From: Hoeflea sp.
GTDB taxonomy: Bacteria; Pseudomonadota; Alphaproteobacteria; Rhizobiales; Rhizobiaceae
Length of the DNA stretch: 64,000 nucleotides
Direction: 5' to 3'
Assembly: GCA_019084245.1 (NCBI GenBank)
Contig: JAHRFE010000026.1
Coordinates: 124,001-188,000, forward strand
A model generated the notes under the pieces. That model searched no databases, was not told the DNA's origin, and saw only the letters and a program-made list of their open reading frames with translations. Positions 38,341 through 47,604 of this stretch are shown here, in pieces. The position numbers and the translations under genes were made by a program. Position 1 is the first letter of the stretch, and the number at the start of each line of letters is the position of its first letter.

Positions 38341-38470
38341 CGTCTGACCTGTTCCTGCCCTGCCCGCGCACAATGATGCGCCGCAACACTACCATAATGG
38401 TGTCGCCTGCCCGCCAAGACAAGGCCCGGCGAGACGGGGCCGGGCGGGACGGGTCAATTCCGCAGGTGGC

Positions 38471-40297
38471 CTATTCGACCGTGACGGATTTCGCCAGGTT
38501 GCGCGGCTGGTCGACATCTGTGCCCATGAACACCGCCGTGTGATAGGCGATCAGCTGCACCGGCAGGGCATAAAGGATCGGCGCCACGATCTCGTCGACG
38601 ACCGGCAGCACGATGGTGGCCATGGTCTCAAGCGTGGTGGCGGCTGCGCCCGTCTCGTCGGTGATCAGGATGATCCGGCCGCCGCGGGCGGCAACCTCCT
38701 GCATGTTGGAGACGGTCTTTTCGAAATGCCGGTCATGCGGCGCGATGACGATCACCGGCATGGTCTCGTCGATCAGCGCGATCGGACCATGCTTGAGTTC
38801 GCCCGCGGCATAGCCTTCGGCATGGATATAGGAGATTTCCTTGAGCTTCAGCGCGCCCTCGAGCGCCAGCGGGAAGCTGGTGCCGCGGCCGAGATAGAGC
38901 ACATCCTTGAAGCGGGAGAGTTCGCGCGACAGCATTTCGATCTGCGGCTGGATCGCGGTGAGCACCTGATTGAAAAGCCGCGGCGCCTCGACCAGGGCGC
39001 GGACCATCTTGCTTTCGTCCTCGGCCGACAATGTGCCGCGCGCCCGTCCGGCGATCATCGCCAATGCAGCGAGTACGGACAACTGACAGGTAAAGGCCTT
39101 GGTTGAGGCGACGCCGATTTCCGGGCCGGCGAGCGTCGGAAACACCGCGTCCGATTCCCGCGCAATGGTGGACTCGCGCACATTGACCACGGCGCCAATG
39201 GTCAGCTTGTGGTCACGGCAATAGCGCAGCGACGCCAGCGTGTCGGCCGTTTCACCGGATTGCGAGATGAACAAAGCGGCCATGCGGCCGGTCAGCGGCA
39301 TTTCCCGGTAGCGGAATTCGGAAGCAACATCGATTTCCACCGGCAGCCGGGCGAAGCGCTCGAACCAGTACTTGCCGACGAGACCCGCATAATAGGCGGT
39401 GCCGCAGGCCGACATCGCCAGCCGGTCGAGATTGGCGAAATCGATCAGCGAGGATTCGAATTTCACCCGGCCTTCGGCAAAATCGATGTAGTGCGCCAAG
39501 GTGTGAGACACCACCTCGGCCTGCTCATAGATTTCCTTTTCCATGAAATGCCGGTGATTGCCCTTGTCGACGACATAGGCAGCCCCTTGCGATTTCTGCC
39601 GCCGGCGCTCGACCAGTTTGCCTGTGCGATCATGGATCTCCAGCAAATCCCGCTTGATGACCACCCAGTCGCCATCTTCAAGATAGGTGATCTCGTCGGT
39701 GAACGGGGCCAGGGCGATCGCGTCGGAGCCGAGAAACATCTCGCCCTGGCCGTGGCCGACGGCAAGCGGCGGTCCGGAGCGAGCGCCCAGGATCATGTCC
39801 GGCTGATCCTCAAACAGCACCGCCAGCGCATAGGCGCCCTCAAACCGGCCCAGCGCCTTCTGCATGGCCTCGCGCGGCGCGAGCCCCTCCTGCCGATAGG
39901 CCGAAAGCAATTGGGCGACCACTTCCGTGTCGGTCTGGCTGTAAAACGTTGCGCCCTTTGCCATGAGCTCGGCTCTGAGCGGCGCGAAATTCTCGATGAT
40001 GCCGTTGTGGACCACGGCGACGCCGTTGCAGAAATGCGGATGCGCATTGGCTTCGGTCGGCGCGCCATGGGTGGCCCAGCGGGTGTGGCCGATGCCGACA
40101 TGCCCGGCCAGCGGCTCTTCGCCCAACTTGCGGTCGAGATTGGCGAGCTTGCCCTCGGCGCGGCGGCGGTCGAGCTTGCCATCCTTGATGGTGGCGACGC
40201 CCGCGGAATCATAGCCGCGATATTCAAGCCGCTTGAGCGCATCCACCAGGAGCGGTGCCACCTCGCGGTTGCCGACAATGCCAATTATGCCGCACAT
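38471..40297 (-). CDS. glmS: Glutamine-fructose-6-phosphate aminotransferase GlmS
   Basis: A 608-residue enzyme producing glucosamine-6-phosphate for peptidoglycan and lipopolysaccharide. The N-terminal Cys2 (MCGIIGIVGN) is the nucleophile of the glutaminase domain, and two SIS sugar-isomerase domains follow (SACGTAYYAGL, SQSGETADTL, STKAFTCQ). The C-terminus LAKSVTVE is the family's standard end. glmU lies 123 bp upstream on the same strand, so UDP-GlcNAc synthesis genes are clustered. No glmS ribozyme is seen. Confidence 0.97.
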   Translation of the reverse strand: MCGIIGIVGNREVAPLLVDALKRLEYRGYDSAGVATIKDGKLDRRRAEGKLANLDRKLGEEPLAGHVGIGHTRWATHGAPTEANAHPHFCNGVAVVHNGIIENFAPLRAELMAKGATFYSQTDTEVVAQLLSAYRQEGLAPREAMQKALGRFEGAYALAVLFEDQPDMILGARSGPPLAVGHGQGEMFLGSDAIALAPFTDEITYLEDGDWVVIKRDLLEIHDRTGKLVERRRQKSQGAAYVVDKGNHRHFMEKEIYEQAEVVSHTLAHYIDFAEGRVKFESSLIDFANLDRLAMSACGTAYYAGLVGKYWFERFARLPVEIDVASEFRYREMPLTGRMAALFISQSGETADTLASLRYCRDHKLTIGAVVNVRESTIARESDAVFPTLAGPEIGVASTKAFTCQLSVLAALAMIAGRARGTLSAEDESKMVRALVEAPRLFNQVLTAIQPQIEMLSRELSRFKDVLYLGRGTSFPLALEGALKLKEISYIHAEGYAAGELKHGPIALIDETMPVIVIAPHDRHFEKTVSNMQEVAARGGRIILITDETGAAATTLETMATIVLPVVDEIVAPILYALPVQLIAYHTAVFMGTDVDQPRNLAKSVTVE

Positions 40298-40420
40298 GCA
40301 GTTCTCCCCGGATGTTTGCTGGCAAAGCTCATATCGGGCAACGCCAGGTTAGACCAGTGTCCTAACACTTTGGGTCCGCTCAATTTTCATGACACCCCGT
40401 AACCCGCACTGCCGCTCCGC

Positions 40421-41788
40421 TCAGGACCGGGGCTTTTTCGTCAATGCCTTGATAGCGGCAATCTTTTCCCGGAGTCGCGAAGCCCGGCCCGGCTTTGTCT
40501 CCTGCCGCGCCCGGGCAATCGCCAGGGCATCGTCCGGCACATCCATGGTGATAACGCTGCCGGAGCCCACATAGGCGCCGTCGCCGATGCGGACCGGCGC
40601 CACCAGCGAGGAGTTCGATCCGATGAAGGCCCCTGCCCCGATATCGGTCACATGCTTGTTCTGGCCATCATAATTGCAGGTGATGGTGCCCGCGCCGATA
40701 TTGGCGCCCTCGCCGACCACGGCGTCGCCAATATAGCTCAGATGGTTGATCTTGGCGCCGGCGCCGACCTTGGCCTTCTTGGTCTCGCAGAAATTCCCGA
40801 CCTTCGCCTTCTCGGCCAGTTCCGTGCCCGGACGCAGCCGCGCGAACGGCCCGATCATCGCGCCCGGTCCGACATCTGCGCCCTCGAGATGGCTGAACGC
40901 GTGGATGACGGCGCCGGCGCCGACGCGCACGCCGGGGCCGAACCAGACATTGGGCTCGATCATCACGTCGGGCCCAAGCTCGGTGTCAAAGGACAGAAAC
41001 ACGCTGGCCGGATCGATCATGGTGACGCCCGACAGCATCGCCGCATGCCGGGCGCGCGCTTGCCAGACGGCTTCGATCTCGGCCAGTTCGGCGCGGGTGT
41101 TGCAGCCCATCATGTCTTCCTCGGGCGCTTCGATGGCGACGCATCTGAGGCCGCGCGCGCGCGCGATCTCGACAATGTCGGTGAGATAATATTCGCCCTT
41201 GGCGTTTTCGTTGCCGATGGCTTCGAGCAGGCTCACGGCCTCGCGGCCGGAGAAGGTGATGACACCGCCATTGCAGAAATCGATGGCGAGTTCCTCGTCC
41301 GAGGCCTCCCTGTGCTCGCGGATGGCGATCAGTTCGCCGTCGCGCTCGATCAACCTTCCATAGCCGGTGGGATCGGCGGCGCGAAAGCCCAGAACCACGA
41401 CATCGGCGCCGCTCGCGCGTTCGGCGGTCGCCGCCAGCAGGCTTTCGGGATTGATCAGCGGCCCATCGCCATAGAGCACGACAACATCGTCAAAGCCTTC
41501 GCCGATAATGTCGCGCGCCATCAGCACGGCGTGCCCGGTGCCCTTGCGTTCGGTCTGTTCAACGGATGCCACCGGCACATCAATACCGGATTCGGCGGCC
41601 TCGATGACCCGGCTGGCGTCGCGGCCGACAACGAGCCCCACCTTGCGCACGCCGGCGGATGCGGCCGCGCGGGTGACATGGGCGATCAGCGGCAGATTGC
41701 CGACCGTATGCAACACCTTGGATTTGGACGACTTCATTCGTGTCGCATCGCCTGCCGCGAGCACGACAGCCAGACATGTCCGCGCCAT
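40421..41788 (-). CDS. glmU: Bifunctional GlcNAc-1-P uridyltransferase / GlcN-1-P acetyltransferase GlmU
   Basis: A 455-residue enzyme catalysing the last two steps of UDP-GlcNAc synthesis. The N-terminal nucleotidyltransferase starts [20 protein letters not shown]; the usual LAAGxGTRM has Ala in place of Gly, as often in alphaproteobacteria. The C-terminal half is a left-handed beta-helix of hexapeptide repeats with [22 protein letters not shown] and [11 protein letters not shown]. Divergent from the EamA transporter gene with a 106-bp gap. Confidence 0.96.
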   Translation of the reverse strand: MARTCLAVVLAAGDATRMKSSKSKVLHTVGNLPLIAHVTRAAASAGVRKVGLVVGRDASRVIEAAESGIDVPVASVEQTERKGTGHAVLMARDIIGEGFDDVVVLYGDGPLINPESLLAATAERASGADVVVLGFRAADPTGYGRLIERDGELIAIREHREASDEELAIDFCNGGVITFSGREAVSLLEAIGNENAKGEYYLTDIVEIARARGLRCVAIEAPEEDMMGCNTRAELAEIEAVWQARARHAAMLSGVTMIDPASVFLSFDTELGPDVMIEPNVWFGPGVRVGAGAVIHAFSHLEGADVGPGAMIGPFARLRPGTELAEKAKVGNFCETKKAKVGAGAKINHLSYIGDAVVGEGANIGAGTITCNYDGQNKHVTDIGAGAFIGSNSSLVAPVRIGDGAYVGSGSVITMDVPDDALAIARARQETKPGRASRLREKIAAIKALTKKPRS

Positions 41789-41894
41789 TCCATTTCCCCT
41801 TCATCGAATCGCTTGTTTAGCCGTGCCGGAGCCTATAGCACCGGACGCGGTATTTATCTCCTCCAGGCCCTTCTTGCCAAGACATGGACCCCGC

Positions 41895-42824
41895 ATGCCC
41901 GCTGCCCCCGCGACTGCCGAGACGTCTTCGCTCAAGCGCTTCATCCCGCTCACGGTGATGCTGCTGACGCCGCTGTTCTTCTCGTCCAATCTCATTTTCG
42001 GGCGCTCCACGATCCCCGAAGTGGCGCCGTTCACGCTGGCCTTCCTGCGCTGGGCCGCGGCGGCGCTGCTGCTGTCGCCGTTCCTGTTTATGGCGCGCGA
42101 CCGGGTGCGGACCTATGTTGCGACCTACACGGTTCACTGGCTGACACTGGGGTTTCTCGGCATGGGGGTCTGCGGCGCCGGCGTCTATTACGCGCTGCAA
42201 TTCACCACCGCCACCAACGGCACGCTGATCTACACCACCTCGCCGCTGATGATCATCATCCTCGAAAGGCTGTTCTTCGGACGTCCGACAAGCTGGCGGG
42301 AGATCGCCGGGATCGTCATCGGCTTCCTGGGTGTGGCGATCATCGTGCTGAAGGGGGATCTCGCCAGCCTTGCGGGCTTTTCCTTCAATCTCGGCGATCT
42401 GATGTTCATCGCGGCGGCGCTGTCCTGGGCGGGGTACTCGGTGCTGCTCAAGGGGCCGCGCACGGCGGGCCTTCCGGTGCAGGCGCTGTTTGCCACGATC
42501 ACCCTGTCCGGCGCCATCCTGCTTGCGCCCTTCGCCCTGTGGGAGTTCCTGGCCGGTGCGCGCATGCCGGTCACCTGGAGCGCCTGGGGCGGGATCGCCG
42601 GCATCGTGGTATTCTCGTCGCTGCTGGCGTTTTCGGGCTACCAGTATGGCGTGGCCCGGCTCGGCGCCTCGACGGCCAGCGTTTTCATGTATCTGCTGCC
42701 GCCCTACGGCGTCGGCCTTGCGGTGTTCGTGCTGGGCGAACCGTTCGAGGCGCATCACGCCCTCGGCATCCTGACGGTGCTGTCAGGCCTGGTGCTGGCC
42801 ACCGCACCGCGGCGGCGGTCCTGA
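41895..42824 (+). CDS. EamA/DMT-family transporter
   Basis: A 309-residue membrane protein with ten predicted helices in two EamA repeats, as in drug/metabolite exporters such as RhaT or YdcZ relatives. The ATG at 41895 is the start that leaves only a short cytoplasmic N-terminus; the frame remains open far upstream through the antisense of glmU, which is a coding shadow. Substrate unknown; possibly amino acids or metabolites. Confidence 0.88.
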   Translation: MPAAPATAETSSLKRFIPLTVMLLTPLFFSSNLIFGRSTIPEVAPFTLAFLRWAAAALLLSPFLFMARDRVRTYVATYTVHWLTLGFLGMGVCGAGVYYALQFTTATNGTLIYTTSPLMIIILERLFFGRPTSWREIAGIVIGFLGVAIIVLKGDLASLAGFSFNLGDLMFIAAALSWAGYSVLLKGPRTAGLPVQALFATITLSGAILLAPFALWEFLAGARMPVTWSAWGGIAGIVVFSSLLAFSGYQYGVARLGASTASVFMYLLPPYGVGLAVFVLGEPFEAHHALGILTVLSGLVLATAPRRRS

Positions 42825-42842
42825 TTGAATGGAGCCTGTCGG

Positions 42843-43592
42843 TCAGCCGATCATGCCGAGCGCAGGAAAGGTCTCGAGCAGCCAGTAGGCCATGGTCGCC
42901 ATGCCGCCGGTGAGGAACAGGATCCCGGTCAGCACCAGCAGCGCGCCGGTGATCTTCTCGACCGTTCCCAGATGCTGGCGAAAGCGCTGCGCGAACCGCA
43001 TGAAACGCTCGGAAAACAGCGCCGCGATCCAGAACGGCACGGCAAGTCCGAGCGAATAGGCCGCCAGCAGAAGCGCGCCCGAGCCGACCGTGTCGCGCGC
43101 CGCCGCCACGCCCAGAACTGCGCCCAGCACAGGGCCGATGCAGGGCGTCCAGCCGAAGGCGAAGGCAAGCCCCATCAGATAGGCGCCCGACAGCGTCGCC
43201 GGCTTGCCGCCGCCCGCAAACCGGGCTTCGCGGGCAAGCACGCCGATCTTGAAGACACCGAGGAAATGCAGTCCCATCAGGATGATCACCACGCCGCCGA
43301 CCTTGGCCAGCAGATCCATGTGCTGGCGCAAGGCGCCGCCGATGCTGGAGGCGCCGGCGCCGAGCGCCACGAACACCGTGGCAAATCCAAGCGTGAAGAA
43401 CACCGAGGCCAGCACCACCGCCCGGCGGGTCTCCGACGCCCGGGCAGCGGCCCCCGATCCGCGGAAATCCTCCACCGACACGCCCGCCATGTAGCACAGA
43501 TAGGGCGGCACCAGCGGCAGCACACAGGGCGACAGGAACGACAGCGCGCCGGCGAGCAGCACGGTAAGGAGCGGAATGTCGGCGATGGTCAC
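42843..43592 (-). CDS. ccdA: CcdA-family cytochrome c biogenesis protein
   Basis: A 249-residue membrane protein with six to seven helices. The paired redox cysteines are in the expected helices: LSPCVLPLVPPYLCYMAG and FGWTPCIGPVLGAVLG. CcdA passes electrons from cytoplasmic thioredoxin to periplasmic thiol oxidoreductases needed for cytochrome c maturation. No thioredoxin-like partner gene is adjacent. It is convergent with the EamA gene. Confidence 0.92.
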   Translation of the reverse strand: MTIADIPLLTVLLAGALSFLSPCVLPLVPPYLCYMAGVSVEDFRGSGAAARASETRRAVVLASVFFTLGFATVFVALGAGASSIGGALRQHMDLLAKVGGVVIILMGLHFLGVFKIGVLAREARFAGGGKPATLSGAYLMGLAFAFGWTPCIGPVLGAVLGVAAARDTVGSGALLLAAYSLGLAVPFWIAALFSERFMRFAQRFRQHLGTVEKITGALLVLTGILFLTGGMATMAYWLLETFPALGMIG

Positions 43593-43946
43593 GTAACCGG
43601 AGCCCTTTGAGATATCTGTTGGATCGGCACTGGATCGGCCGCAGCCGCCCTGATCGCTTCGGGCTTCTTCTAATACTCCGGTGGCTCAAGCGCCAGTCAC
43701 GTTTTGGAAAGCGCCGCGTCATCGCGTCGCGCCGCCCCCGTCTTTTCACGGCTCCGGAGCCAGGCAAGGCAACCCTGTCGCCACAGTCCGTGGCCTTCAT
43801 GCGCGGCCGGCAGGCGGGTGCGCGACACCCAGCCTTCGCAGCCATTCCGACCGGCGCAGACACGCCTGTGCCAGGCCCGCCTTGCACTCATGCAGCGCCC
43901 TCCCCGGAGCCCCGGAATTTTCTGCTCCACCCGGCGTGTTTTGCGG
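43593..43946. other. Intergenic region between ccdA and the tRNA promoter
   Basis: About 350 bp of GC-rich sequence without a recognisable gene. Several frames are open on both strands, but their proteins are arginine/proline-rich and look like products of base composition. It should hold the ccdA promoter near its left end. Confidence 0.4.
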
Positions 43947-43975
43947 TTGACCATGTGCGGCTGCCTGCCTATGTT
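43947..43975 (+). promoter_or_regulatory. Promoter of the tRNA-Lys gene
   Basis: TTGACC (43947-43952) and TATGTT (43970-43975) are separated by 17 bp, a good sigma-70-type promoter. It ends 47 bp before the mature tRNA, a typical distance. Confidence 0.7.
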
Positions 43976-44022
43976 CCGCGCCACTCAAGGCCCTTGGCGC
44001 AACCGCGCCGGACGGGGTTCGG

Positions 44023-44098
44023 GAGCGCGTAGCTCAGCTGGTAGAGCAACTGACTTTTAATCAGTAGGTCCGGGGTTCGAACCCCCGCGCGCTCACCA
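44023..44098 (+). tRNA. tRNA-Lys (anticodon UUU)
   Basis: A 76-nt cloverleaf can be drawn: acceptor GAGCGCG pairs with CGCGCTC, D-arm AGCTCAGCTGGTAGAGC, anticodon stem ACTGA/TCAGT around loop CTTTTAA (anticodon TTT at 44056-44058), T-arm with GGTTCGAA, discriminator A and an encoded CCA at 44096-44098. Confidence 0.97.
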
Positions 44099-44258
44099 AA
44101 ATATTACAACAATTTGAACATGGTAACGACGGTAAATGGCGTAAATCCTTACCGGATACTACCGCACTTTGTGTGCCGTTTACGGGTTTTTGCGGCACAT
44201 GATTGGCACACGGGCACATGCCCAAGAAAAACCGCCGCCCCTTCAACTGGCGCCTGCT
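44099..44258. other. Repeat-bearing segment after tRNA-Lys, possible integration scar
   Basis: This 160-bp gap after the tRNA contains a perfect inverted repeat TGTGCCG (44172-44178) / CGGCACA (44193-44199) and two further GGCACA copies (44205-44210, 44213-44218). It is less GC-rich than its surroundings at the left end. tRNA 3' ends are common targets of integrative elements, but no integrase gene or repeated tRNA end was seen in the window, so an old excised or decayed element is only a possibility. Confidence 0.3.
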
Positions 44259-45134
44259 TCAGCCCAGTTCGAAGCTCGTCACGCCAAAGATCCGTGACCA
44301 CGGAAGCTCCGGCGCTGCACCACGGTACATGCGGGCGGTTTCGAAAACCGGCGTCATGCCCGTGCTTTCAGCCATCGCCACGGCCTGACGATTTGCTTCC
44401 GGCACATCCAGCATGATGGTAGCCCCGGCATCCGCATGCCCGCAGCATGCCCGAAACAGCGCTTCCGCGGATGGCCGGTTTGGCGCAAACAGGGGTCCGA
44501 TCTTGAAACCCTCGGCACATCTGCGGATGGTGGCAAAGCCGCTCAGATCACCGTTTTCGAAAGCCGCGAACGTCTTGCGTTCGGCGTCAGGCGCAGCAAA
44601 CACCCATGCCCTGAGGAAGTCTGGCCTCGGCGCCCCAAAACACATCCGATCCAGCTTTTCGAGCTGGTCGGCATGATCGATGCGCACGTCAATACCCGTT
44701 ACAGCCGATTTGTCAGCCTCAGGCAGTCCAGGAACACCGCTGAAGCGGATATTGCGGCCAACGAGCTGGAATCCGCTTTTCCTGTAATTGTCTTGCTGCG
44801 CGACAACGCCATCGAGCCCGACGGTGCGGTTTTCGAGATACGCCATACCGGCTTTCCATGTGGCCATGCCGTAGCCTTTGCCCCTGGCATCCGGGTGGAC
44901 AATGTAGAAGCCAAGAAATCCCTGGTCATCGCCGTAGCGCACAACTGAAACGGACGAGACAGGGTTTCCATCGGCAAAGCCCATCAGGAAACCGCCGGGG
45001 TCCGCTGCGAAAAAGGCATCTCGATCCGAAAGGCCGGGATTCCAGCCCTCCTCCCGCGCCCATCCTATGGCAATGGAGAAGTCGTCCCGGGTTGCCCTGC
45101 GCACCTCAAACCCGTCACGCGGCTTGGCAGTCAT
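44259..45134 (-). CDS. GNAT-family N-acetyltransferase
   Basis: A 291-residue protein with an N-terminal GNAT fold (FYIVHPDARGKGYGMATWKA is the acetyl-CoA-binding R/QxxGxG/A motif) and a C-terminal GNAT-like half, as in the two-domain subgroup that ends in an Acetyltransf_18-type domain. The start at 45134 overlaps the racemase stop by 4 bases, so it is coupled to the importer/racemase operon. The acceptor is unknown; by context it may acetylate an imported amine or amino acid. Confidence 0.8.
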   Translation of the reverse strand: MTAKPRDGFEVRRATRDDFSIAIGWAREEGWNPGLSDRDAFFAADPGGFLMGFADGNPVSSVSVVRYGDDQGFLGFYIVHPDARGKGYGMATWKAGMAYLENRTVGLDGVVAQQDNYRKSGFQLVGRNIRFSGVPGLPEADKSAVTGIDVRIDHADQLEKLDRMCFGAPRPDFLRAWVFAAPDAERKTFAAFENGDLSGFATIRRCAEGFKIGPLFAPNRPSAEALFRACCGHADAGATIMLDVPEANRQAVAMAESTGMTPVFETARMYRGAAPELPWSRIFGVTSFELG

Positions 45135-45820
45135 GATGCACCCGCTGTATCTCGACCCGCAAGCCTGGCCGCGACTTCGCCCTCGCACCAGGCCACCGCG
45201 GCGCTGACGCCTTCAATCACCGGGATGGAATAGCGCCTTTCAAGGATGTGCGCCATGTCGGCCATGCCGGCGCAACCGAGCACGATCGAACCGCAATGTT
45301 CAAGCTTCATTGCCTCTGCAATTGCCGAGCCGATGCGCGTCAGCACCCGTTCGGGATCAAGCTCGAGATCCAGCACCGGGATGCCGCTTGCGCTAACTCC
45401 CGCGCAGTAGCCCGCAAGGCCATAGGCGCGGATGTTGTCCTCAAGCACGGGAATGGATACGGCGAGCGTGGTGACAACCGAAAACGGGGCTGCGATCCTC
45501 GCCGCCAGCCGGTAGGCCGCTTCCCCGATTCCGGTGATTGGCGCGTCGGACCGGGCGCGAAGCTCACGCAAGCCGGTATCATCAAAACAGGCGATGACAA
45601 CCGCATCATAGGGCTCATCGCCGGACATGTACCGATCAAAAACCGCGAAGAGGCCCGGCAGCGCAGCTTCGCCATCCTCAGGCCCCTGGATCGACGCCGG
45701 ACCGGTGTCCGGGTTTACCGCGACAATCGACGTTCCATCCGACGCCACCCTTGCGGCCGCCACTTCGATGGCCTCGGTCATGGAAGCCGTGGTGTTGGGA
45801 TTGATGAACAGGATGCGCAT
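45131..45820 (-). CDS. Asp/Glu/hydantoin racemase family protein
   Basis: A 229-residue cofactor-independent racemase. It begins MRILFINPNTTASMTEAI, the usual start of hydantoin/allantoin racemases, and carries the two catalytic cysteines in VVIACFDDTGL and IVLGCAGMADM. Proteins of this type interconvert enantiomers of hydantoins, allantoin or acidic amino acids. It follows the second permease gene after 6 bp and overlaps the GNAT gene by 4 bases, so it should act on the compound brought in by the adjacent importer or on its breakdown product. Confidence 0.85.
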   Translation of the reverse strand: MRILFINPNTTASMTEAIEVAAARVASDGTSIVAVNPDTGPASIQGPEDGEAALPGLFAVFDRYMSGDEPYDAVVIACFDDTGLRELRARSDAPITGIGEAAYRLAARIAAPFSVVTTLAVSIPVLEDNIRAYGLAGYCAGVSASGIPVLDLELDPERVLTRIGSAIAEAMKLEHCGSIVLGCAGMADMAHILERRYSIPVIEGVSAAVAWCEGEVAARLAGRDTAGAS

Positions 45821-45826
45821 GGCAGG

Positions 45827-46669
45827 TTACACGAGACCGTCGCCGGCATCATTGCCGGCGCGAACGCGAGAACGGTTCAGCCACCAGGCGCTGAGGATGA
45901 AGATCGCGATGATGATCAGCGAGAAAACCGTGGTCAATGTGCCAAGCGCATACAGCACAGGCGACGTCACATTGGTGGTCATGCCGAAGATCTCGAGCGG
46001 CAGCGTGTTGTAGGAGCCCGCAGTCAGAAGCGTGCGGGCAAACTCGTCATAGGATAGGGTAAAGCCGAAGAGAGCTACACCGATCAGGCTCGGGGCGATG
46101 ATCGGCAGCACCACGTGGCGAATTGTCTGCCAGGACGTTGCCCCGAGATCGCGGGCCGCTTCCTCGTAGGTCTTGTCGAAGCGGTTAAACACCGCGAACA
46201 TGATCAAGAGGCCAAACGGCAATGTCCAGGTCAGCTGCGAACCAAATCCGGATGTCGTCCAATGCACGTCCAGATCGAGCTGGTTGAAGATCAGGCCGAC
46301 GCCGAGCGAGATCAGGATCGAAGGTATGATCAGGCTGGTGATCACCAGATAAAACAGCACGCCTGACCCGATGAAACGCTTGCGGAAGGCAAGGCCGCCC
46401 ATCACCGAGACAATGATCGTGGTGACCATCACCATCAGACCGAGCGCCAGCGACCGCCGGAACGAGCCCCAGATATCGCCCACCGCCTGCTGCTCGAACA
46501 GGTTGTAGAACCAATGCAGCGAGACGCCGTTCATCGGGAAAGTCAGGCCGCCGCGCGGTCCCTGGAACGAGAGAATGGCGATGGTGATCGTCGGGCCGTA
46601 GAGAAACAGGATGAAGAGAATGAAAAATCCCGCCAGCACATAGAAGGAGCGTCCGCGCTGTTCCGACAT
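45827..46669 (-). CDS. PotC-type ABC transporter permease
   Basis: A 280-residue inner-membrane protein with six helices and the binding-protein-dependent transport motif (EEAARDLGATSWQTIRHVVLP, the EAA loop). It resembles PotC/PotI permeases of polyamine importers. It begins one base after the stop of the other permease gene and forms a heterodimer with it. Confidence 0.88.
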   Translation of the reverse strand: MSEQRGRSFYVLAGFFILFILFLYGPTITIAILSFQGPRGGLTFPMNGVSLHWFYNLFEQQAVGDIWGSFRRSLALGLMVMVTTIIVSVMGGLAFRKRFIGSGVLFYLVITSLIIPSILISLGVGLIFNQLDLDVHWTTSGFGSQLTWTLPFGLLIMFAVFNRFDKTYEEAARDLGATSWQTIRHVVLPIIAPSLIGVALFGFTLSYDEFARTLLTAGSYNTLPLEIFGMTTNVTSPVLYALGTLTTVFSLIIIAIFILSAWWLNRSRVRAGNDAGDGLV

Positions 46670-46670
46670 C

Positions 46671-47537
46671 TCAAAGCTCCTTCCGGATGTTGACGAAGCG
46701 CAGCATGATGCCGATCGTTATCAGGACGGTGATCAGCAGTACCACCGAGGTGGCCGCCGCGGACGGATATCGCAGCAGCGCAACATCATTGGAGATCAGC
46801 CGCCCGACATTGGCCGATTGCGAGCCGCTCATGAAGCGCACGGTAATGAAGTCCCCCATGACGAGGGTGACCACGAAGATCGAGCCGATCATGATGCCGG
46901 GCTTGGTCAGCGGCAGGATGACGTTGGTCAGCGTCTGAAACCCGGTGGCGCCCGCGTCGCGGGCAGCTTCCAGCAGTGATTTGTCGATCCGCATCATGGT
47001 GTTGAAGATTGGCACGACCATGAACAGCGTGTAGAGATGGACGAAGGCCAGCACCACGGCGAAATCGGAAAACAGCAGCCATTCCAGCGGCTGCTCGATC
47101 ACGCCCATCGACATCAGCGTCTGGTTGGCAATGCCGTTGCGGCCCAGAAACGGCACCCAGGAAATCATCCGGATGATGTTCGATGTCCAGAACGGCACCG
47201 TGCACAGCAGGAACAGCACGATCTGCCAGGTCTGGGTGCGGACGTGGAATGCGAGGAAATAGGCGACCGTGAAGCCGATCACCAGGCACAGCGCCCAGGA
47301 GATGATGGTGAACATGAAGGTCTTGAGATAGACCGAATAGGTCACCGACGAGCGCAACAGAAATTCGTAATTGTCGAGTTTGAACGCCGGATAGATCGAG
47401 AATTCCGTCGCTCCCCAGAAGCTCACCACCACGATCATCGCAATCGGCAGCACCAGAAACAGCGCAAGCACGATCACCAGCGGCGCGGCCATCAGCCAGC
47501 CGGAAAGCGCATCGGAAAAATTTTGCTTGGAAGACAT
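46671..47537 (-). CDS. PotB-type ABC transporter permease
   Basis: A 288-residue inner-membrane protein with six helices and an EAA loop (LEAARDAGATGFQTLTNVILP). The start MSSKQNFSDALSG at 47537 is chosen because it gives the usual short cytoplasmic tail before the first helix. It resembles PotB/PotH. It is separated from the binding-protein gene by a GC-rich hairpin. Confidence 0.88.
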   Translation of the reverse strand: MSSKQNFSDALSGWLMAAPLVIVLALFLVLPIAMIVVVSFWGATEFSIYPAFKLDNYEFLLRSSVTYSVYLKTFMFTIISWALCLVIGFTVAYFLAFHVRTQTWQIVLFLLCTVPFWTSNIIRMISWVPFLGRNGIANQTLMSMGVIEQPLEWLLFSDFAVVLAFVHLYTLFMVVPIFNTMMRIDKSLLEAARDAGATGFQTLTNVILPLTKPGIMIGSIFVVTLVMGDFITVRFMSGSQSANVGRLISNDVALLRYPSAAATSVVLLITVLITIGIMLRFVNIRKEL

Positions 47538-47561
47538 GGATGACCTGACCGTCCGGTTGGG

Positions 47562-47586
47562 CCCCGCGCCCGGGATGGGCGCGGGG
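47562..47586 (-). promoter_or_regulatory. GC hairpin between binding-protein and permease genes
   Basis: CCCCGCGCCC / GGGCGCGGGG is a perfect 10-bp stem with a 5-base loop. No T-tract follows on the transcribed strand. It probably protects the 3' end of the binding-protein message or partly stops transcription, adjusting subunit ratios. Confidence 0.6.
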
Positions 47587-47604
47587 AATTGCATTAAACA
47601 GGCG

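Noticed and set aside
38340-38470. GC-rich repeat GCCCGGC / GCCGGGC after glmS as a terminator
   Set aside because: Only 7 bp with an 8-base loop and no T-tract; too weak to list.
43607-44032. Open frames on both strands between ccdA and tRNA-Lys
   Set aside because: One runs into the tRNA gene; all are Arg/Pro-rich and without motifs, so they were left as non-coding.
44061-44246. Minus-strand short frame ending SARGFEPRTY
   Set aside because: Its C-terminus is the translated complement of the tRNA-Lys T-arm, a well-known source of false proteins.
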